Assembly (NCBI RefSeq): GCF_012027595.1
Contig: NZ_SNUR01000001.1
Span: forward strand, 434,001-498,000
Length of the DNA: 64,000 nt
Direction of reading: 5' to 3'
Source: Thermococcus sp. Bubb.Bath
Lineage (GTDB): Archaea > Methanobacteriota_B > Thermococci > Thermococcales > Thermococcaceae
In this document: piece after piece, positions 57,619 to 64,000 of the stretch
Layout of the letters: each line of letters begins with the position of its first letter
Position numbering within the stretch: position 1 is the first letter of the stretch
Notes under the pieces: generated by a model
The model's database searches: none
Told to the model about the DNA's origin: nothing
The model's input: the letters and a program-made list of their open reading frames with translations, nothing else
Translations under genes and position numbers: made by a program

Positions 57619-58763
57619 GATATCCATTTCCAGTCGGAAAAGCCGATTTTATACCCGGCGATGAAGCCATAGCGAGGGCGGCTATCCTAGCGGGCTGCCG
57701 CTTCTACGCAGGCTACCCAATTACGCCTGCGAGCGAGATATTCGAAGCAATGGCGCTATACATGCCGTTAGTTGATGGCGTGAGCATACAGATGGAGGAC
57801 GAACTTGGAAGCATAGCCGCGATAATAGGCGCATCCTGGGCCGGGGCGAAGGCCATGACCGCAACCAGCGGGCCTGGGTTCAGTCTCATGCAGGAGAACC
57901 TGGGTTATGCCGTCATGACTGAGACGCCGATAGTGGTCGTCAACATGATGCGCGGTGGCCCTAGCACTGGGCAGCCGACGTTCCCATCCCAGGGAGACAT
58001 AATGCAGGCCATCTGGGGTACACATGGGGATCACATGCTAATCGTCCTCAGCCCATCCACCGTCCAGGAAGCCTTTGACCTGACCATTAGGGCGTTCAAC
58101 TTGGCCGAGAAGTACAGAACACCGGTTGTTCTCCTTGGAGATGCAGAGCTGGCCCACATGCGTGAGCGCGTCTACATTCCGACGCCCGATGAGATAGAGG
58201 TCATCAACAGGAAGCTTCCGGCTAACGAGGAGGAGGCGAGGCTTCCCTTCGGAGACCCACACGGTGACGGCGTTCCACCAATGCCAATCTTCGGAAAGGG
58301 CTACCGCACGTACGTTACCGGCCTAACGCACGACGAGAACGGTCATCCGAGGACGGTGGAGCCCGAAGTTCAGGAGAGGCTCATCGGGAGGATTTATAGA
58401 AAAATCCTGGATCACAAAGACGACATAATCAGCTACGAGAAGTTCGGGCTGGACGATGCGGATGTTGCCATAGTCTCCACAGGAATAGTCTCACGCTCCG
58501 CCATAAGGGCAGTTAAGATGCTCCGCGAGAGGGGTGTTAAAGCAGGTCTCCTGAAGCTCCACACAGTGTGGCCCTTTGACTTTGACATGATAGAGGAGCT
58601 CGCGGAAGGGGTGAAGAAAATCCTCGTGCCAGAGATGAACATGGGGCAGCTCTACCATCTCGTGAAAGAGGGTGCCAACGGGAAGGCCGAGGTTGAACTG
58701 ATACCTAAGGTAGGCGGCGAAGTTCACACCCCGATGGAGATTGCGGAAAAGGTGGTGGGATGA
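57615..58763 (+). CDS. 2-oxoacid:ferredoxin oxidoreductase alpha subunit (second set)
   Basis: A 382-residue alpha subunit similar to korA: FYAGYPITPASEIFE, ATSGPGFSLMQENL. A long stretch around KLPANEEEARLPFGDPHGD is shared word for word between the two alpha subunits, pointing to duplication or gene conversion. Overlaps the preceding and following genes by four bases. No second delta gene is present, so the ferredoxin subunit may be shared. Confidence 0.88.
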   Translation: MRYPFPVGKADFIPGDEAIARAAILAGCRFYAGYPITPASEIFEAMALYMPLVDGVSIQMEDELGSIAAIIGASWAGAKAMTATSGPGFSLMQENLGYAVMTETPIVVVNMMRGGPSTGQPTFPSQGDIMQAIWGTHGDHMLIVLSPSTVQEAFDLTIRAFNLAEKYRTPVVLLGDAELAHMRERVYIPTPDEIEVINRKLPANEEEARLPFGDPHGDGVPPMPIFGKGYRTYVTGLTHDENGHPRTVEPEVQERLIGRIYRKILDHKDDIISYEKFGLDDADVAIVSTGIVSRSAIRAVKMLRERGVKAGLLKLHTVWPFDFDMIEELAEGVKKILVPEMNMGQLYHLVKEGANGKAEVELIPKVGGEVHTPMEIAEKVVG

Positions 58764-59608
58764 TGTACCTCAAGGACGCTTATGATGTTAGGGACAAGTA
58801 CCTCAGGAAGGAGATGCTCCCTACAATATTCTGCCCTGGCTGCGGTATAGGTTCCGCCCTGCAGTTCACCCTAAGGGCAATAGACGACCTTGGTTACAGC
58901 CAGGACGAGATAGTGTGGGTCAGTGGAATCGGCTGCTCCTCCCGTGTGCCGGGTTACGTCAATTTCGATGGCCTTCACACCACCCATGGAAGGGCTTTAG
59001 CGTTTGCAACGGGCATAAAGCTTGCAAACCCCGACCTCAAGATAATCGCCTTCATGGGCGATGGAGACACCTCTGCCATAGGTGGGAACCACTTCATCCA
59101 TGCGATAAGGAGGAACCTCGACGTAACTGTGATTCTCATCAACAACTTCACCTACGGAATGACCGGCGGCCAGGTGGCCCCGACGACGCTCAAGGGCCTC
59201 AAGGGCACCACAGCTCCCTACGGTCAGTTTGAGAACCCCTTCGACATAGCGGGCCTGGCCGTCTCGGCGGGGGCAAACTACGTTGCCAGGTGGAGCGTCT
59301 TCAACTACCTCCAGGGCATCAACAGCATAAAGAAGGCCCTTCAGAAGGAAGGCTTCTCCCTTGTCGAGTTCCTCTCCCCGTGCCCGGTCAGCTTTGGACG
59401 GAGGAACAGGATGAAGACCGCACCTGAGCTGCTGCGCTGGTACCAGAAGATAACCGTCCCGCTGAACAAAGCCAAGAAGATGTCCCCAGAAGAGCTTGAG
59501 GGGAAGGTCGTGATAGGTGAGTTCGCGGACAGGGACAGACCTGGTCTGGTGAGGTCTTACATGGAATACAGAGAGCGTGCCAAGAAGATGATGGGGTGGG
59601 AAGAATGA
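58760..59608 (+). CDS. 2-oxoacid:ferredoxin oxidoreductase beta subunit (second set)
   Basis: A 282-residue TPP-binding beta subunit: FCPGCGIGSALQ, GIGCSSRVPG, GDGDTSAIGGNHF and NNFTYGMTGGQ. Start overlaps the alpha stop (ATGATG; ATG at 58763 is also possible). Paralogue of korB. Confidence 0.88.
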   Translation: MMYLKDAYDVRDKYLRKEMLPTIFCPGCGIGSALQFTLRAIDDLGYSQDEIVWVSGIGCSSRVPGYVNFDGLHTTHGRALAFATGIKLANPDLKIIAFMGDGDTSAIGGNHFIHAIRRNLDVTVILINNFTYGMTGGQVAPTTLKGLKGTTAPYGQFENPFDIAGLAVSAGANYVARWSVFNYLQGINSIKKALQKEGFSLVEFLSPCPVSFGRRNRMKTAPELLRWYQKITVPLNKAKKMSPEELEGKVVIGEFADRDRPGLVRSYMEYRERAKKMMGWEE

Positions 59609-60165
59609 GGAAAGAAGTCCTGTTCAGCGGTTTCGGAGGTCAGGGCGTCATACTTGCCGGTGTCATCCTCGGACGGGCGGCGGCCGTCTATGAGGGACTC
59701 TACGCAGTTCAGACGCAGGCCTACGGTCCGGAGTCAAGGGGTGGAGCGAGCAAGGCTGAGGTTGTCATCAGCGATGAATCCATAGACTATCCCAAAACCC
59801 TCCAGCCTGACTACGCGGTCTTCTTCTCGCAGGAGGCTTATACCAAGTACCTCCACACGGTGAAGGAGGGCGCTAAAGTCATAGTCGAGAAAGACCTTGT
59901 TCCCCACAGGGATTTCGAGTTCGAGAAGAAGCTCGACGTTGTGGCCCTTCCGCTGACTGAAATAGCGGAGAACACAACCGGGTTGAGCCTTACAATGAAC
60001 ATACTAACCCTCGGCCTCCTAACGGCGTGGACCAGTATTGTTAGCAAGGAAGCAATAGAAAAGGCCGTTCAGGATGCCGTGCCACATGGAACCGAAGAGA
60101 TAAACCTCAGGGCCCTTAGAAAGGGCTTTGAGCTGGGAGAGAGAGCCGGGAAAAGCACTCTCTGA
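59605..60165 (+). CDS. 2-oxoacid:ferredoxin oxidoreductase gamma subunit (second set)
   Basis: A 186-residue gamma subunit: FSGFGGQGVILAG and QAYGPESRGGASKAEVV. ATG at 59605 follows GGGGTGGGAAGA. Last gene of the operon; a T-containing tail (cattgtttttag) follows. Confidence 0.88.
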   Translation: MRKEVLFSGFGGQGVILAGVILGRAAAVYEGLYAVQTQAYGPESRGGASKAEVVISDESIDYPKTLQPDYAVFFSQEAYTKYLHTVKEGAKVIVEKDLVPHRDFEFEKKLDVVALPLTEIAENTTGLSLTMNILTLGLLTAWTSIVSKEAIEKAVQDAVPHGTEEINLRALRKGFELGERAGKSTL

Positions 60166-60240
60166 TGCCTCCCACTTTCTTCATTGTTTTTAGATTTCCA
60201 AAACACTTTTAGTCCCCGCAGTGACTCTTCCCTGAGGGAT

Positions 60241-60714
60241 ATGCTGAGGAATGAAACAAAAGACCGAGTCTGGCACGGGACAGTCAGGATGGCGGACACG
60301 TTCTTTAAACGCTTTAGGGGGTTAATGCTCACAAAGAACGTTAGTCAAGCCCTTGTTTTCGTTCTACCGGCTGAAACAAGGGCAAACGCTTCAATTCACA
60401 TGTTCTTCATGCTGAGCAACATTGATGTAATCTGGCTTGACTCCACGAGGCGCGTCGTTGACTTCAAGACTGCCAGGAAATGGCGACTGTACACTCCTAA
60501 AAAAGCCGCCAAGTACATCATCGAGGGTCCCGTTGGACTGATAAAGACGCTTGAAGTTGATGAAGGGGATTTGATAAACTGGGCACCCACGGAAGAGAAA
60601 AGCCGGACAGTCCCAGTTAAGTCCTTGCTTCCAGGCAAGATTGATCTAAACGGTTCCAAAAACAGCATCACCATGGTTGAGAGTATAAAAGAGATACACA
60701 CCGAAAAGACCTAA
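60241..60714 (+). CDS. DUF192-family protein
   Basis: A 157-residue protein. The core [24 protein letters not shown] in part, then [18 protein letters not shown] and [22 protein letters not shown]-like strands, is the DUF192 pattern (small beta barrel, function unclear; often linked to cell-envelope processes). ATG at 60241 follows a weak TGAGGGAT; a longer frame exists but starts inside the terminator region. Its end overlaps the convergent queD by four bases. Confidence 0.75.
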   Translation: MLRNETKDRVWHGTVRMADTFFKRFRGLMLTKNVSQALVFVLPAETRANASIHMFFMLSNIDVIWLDSTRRVVDFKTARKWRLYTPKKAAKYIIEGPVGLIKTLEVDEGDLINWAPTEEKSRTVPVKSLLPGKIDLNGSKNSITMVESIKEIHTEKT

Positions 60715-61058
60715 AACTCAAACTCTACGCCGTTTTCATCTCCTTCCCAGAGGACGATGCGCTTGAGCCTAACATCCTCTGGCAATCTCTTCTTGACCTC
60801 CTCAGCTATCCAGAGGGCGACGTTTTCGGTTGTGGGGTTCTCGAAGAGCGAGTTGAGGTTCCTGTGGTCGAGTTTCTCGATTATCCTATCCACAATCGCC
60901 CGGAGCTCCAGGAAGTCGATGACATAGCCGTTCTTAAGCGGGCCTTCCACTGCAATCTCAACGCGGAAGGTGTGCCCGTGTATCTCTTCAGCCTGCCCGT
61001 TTATGATGACCGCGTGGGCCGCCTCGAACTTGAAGCGCTCAACGACGCGGGATTTCAT
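60711..61058 (-). CDS. queD: 6-carboxytetrahydropterin synthase (QueD/PTPS family)
   Basis: A 115-residue zinc enzyme of the 6-pyruvoyl-tetrahydropterin synthase fold. Zinc ligands: FEAAHAVI, then [13 protein letters not shown]. The later part has [11 protein letters not shown] and [12 protein letters not shown] with the conserved Asp, His and Glu. It makes a precursor of preQ0 for archaeosine. ATG at 61058 follows GGAGGTGTGATC. Links to raSEA at 50259 and to the provirus transglycosylase-like gene. Confidence 0.88.
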   Translation of the reverse strand: MKSRVVERFKFEAAHAVIINGQAEEIHGHTFRVEIAVEGPLKNGYVIDFLELRAIVDRIIEKLDHRNLNSLFENPTTENVALWIAEEVKKRLPEDVRLKRIVLWEGDENGVEFEF

Positions 61059-61060
61059 GA

Positions 61061-61522
61061 TCACACCTCCAGTTCATCGGGAGAGGATATTAGAGATATT
61101 CCCTCCCGTTTACATGCATTCGAGAAGTCTGAATCAAGGGATACCAGAGCTTCCACCCCATAGTATTCCGCAGTGGCAAGTAGAAGAGCATCGTTAGGTA
61201 ACAGCCCGTACTCAGAAGAAAGTCTAACGGCCACAGTGGCCACATCATAGTTAACTTCAAGAAAGTCAGGAATTGCAAGGAGGGGCAGGACAACGTCCTC
61301 GAACTCCTGCACGGCAGATCTAACGAGTTCAGGTTTCTTCTTGGCCTTCCAGTAAGTACCAACCTTGATGCGGAGATAATGGTAAAAAACCTCACTGAAA
61401 ACAACATCGTTTATGAAAACCCTCCAGTTTGAGTGAAACAGCTTTGAGAGGAGGTTTTCTGCGTTAGTATCGCCTTTAAGAGCCTCTACAAAAACATTAC
61501 TGTCCACTAGAAAACTCCTCAT
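61061..61522 (-). CDS. vapC: PIN-domain toxin VapC (second pair)
   Basis: A 153-residue PIN-domain protein: FLVDSNVFVEAL (Asp7), VVFSEVFYHY (Glu), LLPNDALLLATA (Asp), SLDSDFSNAC (Asp). ATG at 61522 lies inside the antitoxin gene; the two genes overlap by 26 bases. Probably an mRNA- or tRNA-cleaving toxin. Confidence 0.82.
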   Translation of the reverse strand: MRSFLVDSNVFVEALKGDTNAENLLSKLFHSNWRVFINDVVFSEVFYHYLRIKVGTYWKAKKKPELVRSAVQEFEDVVLPLLAIPDFLEVNYDVATVAVRLSSEYGLLPNDALLLATAEYYGVEALVSLDSDFSNACKREGISLISSPDELEV

Positions 61523-61679
61523 AGAGCTCAGCCTCCAGCTCACGCCAGGACTTCTTGGACTTTATTGACCCAAAAGCACGGTTGAGGACATCGTCAAGGT
61601 TTGCCCTCGCCTTTGCTCGGAGTTCGTCCATCTTGGCCCGCCACTCCCTGTTGAGGGCTACATACCCTGTTTTTTCCAC
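61497..61679 (-). CDS. vapB: VapB-type antitoxin (second pair)
   Basis: A 60-residue protein from GTG at 61679 after GGGTGA. Basic start (NREWRAKMDELRAKARA) and acidic, helical end (RELEAELYEEFSSG), the usual antitoxin layout, but no clear DNA-binding fold. GTG at 61688 is possible. Confidence 0.65.
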   Translation of the reverse strand: MEKTGYVALNREWRAKMDELRAKARANLDDVLNRAFGSIKSKKSWRELEAELYEEFSSGQ

Positions 61680-61763
61680 TTGCTTCACCCATTGTAAATT
61701 CAAATGAGAACAAATAAACTTTCCCACCGAAAACCAAATCAGTCCCCAACATCTTAAACTTTT

Positions 61764-62033
61764 ATGGTGATCCTCATGGGCTGTGGCATGGCCGTCGATG
61801 CCAACCGCGTTATAGCTGGTGGTGTTTTGGTCTTCGTCGAGCCGGAAACCTTCAAGAAGTTCCTCGAGCTCAAGGAGAAACCACTAGTAATAGTCGGCTA
61901 AACGGGAAGCTTCAAGAAGGTGAAGATGAGCATGACAACCTACGACGGGGCGCTGATAATAACGCGCGACAAGGTCGAGCTGCCGGAGACGGCGATAGTC
62001 GTGAAGGCGAAGGAGCCCTCGCTGGGGAGGTGA
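61764..62033 (+). pseudogene. Small ORF of 89 codons interrupted by an in-frame TAA
   Basis: From ATG 61764 the frame encodes AVDANRVIAGGVLVFVEPET-type residues, meets TAA at 61899-61901, then continues in the same frame with natural host codons (SMTTYDGALIITRDKVELPE) to TGA at 62031. Strong codon bias on both sides of the stop suggests a single functional gene recently disabled, a sequencing error, or a stop read through. No family recognised. Confidence 0.5.
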
Positions 62034-62143
62034 GCTTTTATATCTAACCCCACATATTTTTCTCCCAACTTAATAACCCACCGTAATTCTTTTAACGCGA
62101 AGTCCTTATAAGGGGGCAGAGCCATTGCCGGACGGTGATTAAA

Positions 62144-64000
62144 ATGGTCAGGTATATGGTCACATCAGCTTTACCTTACGCTAACGGGCCGATTCACGCG
62201 GGGCATCTGGCGGGAGCTTATCTGCCAGCAGACATCTTCGTGCGTTACCTACGGCTCAAGGGGGAGGAAGTGCTCTTCGTCTGCGGAACGGACGAACATG
62301 GGACGCCGATAACCTTCCGAGCACTCAAAGAAGGCAGAAGCCCTAGGGAGATCGTCGACGAGTTTCACGAGCACATAAAGACCACCTTTGAGAGGGCTAA
62401 GATAAGCTTCGACTACTTTGGGAGGACTGAGCTTCCAGTTCACTACCGCATAAGCCAGGAGTTCTTCCTCAAGGCCCTTGAGAACGGCCATCTCGTTAAG
62501 AAAGTCAGCAAGCAGGCCTACTGTGAGCACGACAAGATGTTCCTTCCGGACAGATACGTTATCGGCACCTGCCCCTACTGTGGCGCCGAGAACCAGAGGG
62601 GAGACCAGTGTGAGGTCTGCGGGCACCCGCTTACACCAGAGATACTCATTAACCCGCGCTGCAGCATCTGCGGAAACCCCATAACCTTCAAGGACTCCGC
62701 CCACTACTACCTGAAGATGGGGGACTTCCAGGAGAGGCTCAAGAAGTGGGTTGAGAGCCAGGAGCACTGGAAGCCGAACGTGCGCAACACCGTCCTCGGC
62801 TGGATAAACGAGGGACTGGAAGAGAGGGCAATGACGCGCGACCTCGACTGGGGTATTCCGGTCCCCCTCGACGACGAGGACGTGAAGGGAAAAGTCCTCT
62901 ACGTCTGGTTCGAGGCTCCCATCGGCTACATAAGCATCACCATCGAGTACCTGAAGAGGGAAGGCAGGGAGAACGAGTGGAAGGAGTTCTGGCTCAACCT
63001 CGACGGCCAGACCAAGGTCATCCACTTCATTGGAAAGGACAACGTTCCCTTCCACGCGATATTCTGGCCGGCCTTCCTGATGGCCTACGGCAAGTATAGG
63101 GATGGGGAAGTCGAGGCCGAGTGGAACTTGCCCTATGACATCCCCGCGAACGAATACCTCAACCTCGAGGGCAAGAAGTTCTCAACGAGCAGGAACTGGG
63201 CGATATGGGTTCACGAGTTCCTAGATGCGTTCCCGGCCGACTACCTCAGGTATTACCTCACCGCCATAATGCCCGAGACTCGCGATTCGGACTTCAACTT
63301 CGCCGACTTCAAGAGTAAGATAAACGAGGAGCTTGTTAACAACCTCGGAAACTTCGTGCACCGCGCCCTCACCTTCGTGAACCGCTACTTTGATGGTAAA
63401 GTTCCGGAGAGGGGCGAACTGAACGAGCTGGATAAACAGGCCTTCGAGGAGATAGAGAGGGCCTTCGAAGAGACCGGGGAGCTTATAGCCCGCTACCACT
63501 TCAAAGATGCGCTCAAGCGCGTCATGGAGCTGGCCATCTTCGGAAACCGCTACTTCGACCACCAGAAGCCCTGGAAGACTGCAAAGACCGACCGCGAGAG
63601 GACGGCAACAACGGTAAACGTCTCGCTCCAGATCGTCAAGGCCCTCGGAATACTCCTCGAGCCGTTCCTTCCCGATGCCAGCGAGAAGATATGGCACCTC
63701 CTCAACCTTGAGGAGCTCAAGAGGTGGAGCTTTGAGGAGCTTCCAGCAGGACACCGCGTGAGAAAGGCCAGCCCTATGTTCAGGAAGGTCACCGACGAGG
63801 AGATAATCTACTTCATCGTGAACTACATTGGCAGGGGCAACCCCGACAGCGCGAGAATCCTCCTCGACAAGTACTACGAGAGGGACGACGTCTTTAAGGT
63901 GATTCTTGAGCACTTCGGGGAGAAGAGGGAGGAAGAGGCCCTCGCGCTCCTCAAGAGCATATATGGCGAGGCCCCTTCAAAGGCCGAGAAGGCTGAAAAA
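62144..64000 (+). CDS. metG: Methionyl-tRNA synthetase (runs past the window end)
   Basis: The first 619 residues of a class I aminoacyl-tRNA synthetase for methionine. The HIGH motif appears as HAGHLAGAY near residue 18, zinc knuckles as CPYCGAENQRGDQCEVCG and CSICGNP near 145-180, KMSKS as KKFSTSRNW near 345, and the helical anticodon domain follows. GGTGATTAAA precedes the ATG; a promoter TATA (ccttataag) lies near 62104-62112. The C-terminal end is beyond position 64000. Confidence 0.95.
   Translation, partial: MVRYMVTSALPYANGPIHAGHLAGAYLPADIFVRYLRLKGEEVLFVCGTDEHGTPITFRALKEGRSPREIVDEFHEHIKTTFERAKISFDYFGRTELPVHYRISQEFFLKALENGHLVKKVSKQAYCEHDKMFLPDRYVIGTCPYCGAENQRGDQCEVCGHPLTPEILINPRCSICGNPITFKDSAHYYLKMGDFQERLKKWVESQEHWKPNVRNTVLGWINEGLEERAMTRDLDWGIPVPLDDEDVKGKVLYVWFEAPIGYISITIEYLKREGRENEWKEFWLNLDGQTKVIHFIGKDNVPFHAIFWPAFLMAYGKYRDGEVEAEWNLPYDIPANEYLNLEGKKFSTSRNWAIWVHEFLDAFPADYLRYYLTAIMPETRDSDFNFADFKSKINEELVNNLGNFVHRALTFVNRYFDGKVPERGELNELDKQAFEEIERAFEETGELIARYHFKDALKRVMELAIFGNRYFDHQKPWKTAKTDRERTATTVNVSLQIVKALGILLEPFLPDASEKIWHLLNLEELKRWSFEELPAGHRVRKASPMFRKVTDEEIIYFIVNYIGRGNPDSARILLDKYYERDDVFKVILEHFGEKREEEALALLKSIYGEAPSKAEKAEK

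Noticed and set aside
62249-63055. A 268-codon minus-strand frame over metG
   Set aside because: Antisense to a clear methionyl-tRNA synthetase.
1-64000. CRISPR array or insertion sequence
   Set aside because: No regularly spaced repeats of about 30 bases and no transposase-like protein were seen in the window.

Overview
The window is a stretch of the chromosome of a hyperthermophilic archaeon of the order Thermococcales, most likely a Thermococcus. The evidence is archaeal promoters (BRE plus TATA about 25 bases before starts), GGAGGTGA-type ribosome sites with many GTG and TTG starts, archaeosine and Trm5/Trm10 tRNA-modification genes, a delta-alpha-beta-gamma 2-oxoacid:ferredoxin oxidoreductase operon, and three secreted proteins ending in the CGP-CTERM signal typical of this order.

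Layout: 1-3.5 kb holds valS and a NYN-domain gene. 3.5-10.7 kb holds a six-gene operon for a membrane complex related to energy-converting hydrogenase. It is preceded by an RNA leader that matches the fluoride riboswitch fold piece by piece, and the block is bounded by a 28-base direct repeat made from the 3' end of trm10. 10.7-12.4 kb has trm10, a small multidrug transporter and a tRNA-Glu(UUC) gene.

12.33-34.30 kb is an integrated virus-like element of about 21.9 kb in the tRNA-Glu gene, bounded by 44-base direct repeats. Its integrase gene is split by integration, as in SSV-type fuselloviruses. The 5' part encodes a ribbon-helix-helix domain and lies beside three tandem 10-base repeats. 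The left arm carries small leftward genes, including a tRNA-guanine-transglycosylase-like protein resembling DpdA DNA-modification enzymes. The middle has an AbrB-type regulator, a PD-(D/E)XK nuclease-like protein, a PIN-domain gene pair and a candidate structured RNA with its own promoter. The right arm is a leftward structural module: a packaging-type ATPase, a coiled-coil surface protein, Ig-like and very large secreted proteins, small two- and four-helix membrane proteins, and a candidate major capsid protein. Size, integrase type and membrane-rich content point to a spindle-shaped-virus provirus.

34.3-50 kb is host chromosome: trm5, a TldD/TldE pair, three CGP-CTERM proteins, a cupin, an oleate hydratase (unexpected in an ether-lipid archaeon), aspartate racemase, surE and a VapBC pair. 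50-64 kb has the archaeosine radical-SAM gene raSEA, a secreted C39-like protease cluster, the seven-gene ferredoxin oxidoreductase operon with an MNT/HEPN pair inserted between beta and gamma, queD, a second VapBC pair, an ORF interrupted by a stop, and metG running off the end.

Connections: the host genes raSEA and queD belong to the 7-deazaguanine (preQ0/archaeosine) pathway, which could supply the substrate for the provirus transglycosylase. The provirus integrase, upon integration, may become a free repressor. The hydrogenase-like operon may be a fluoride-induced ion-translocating system.
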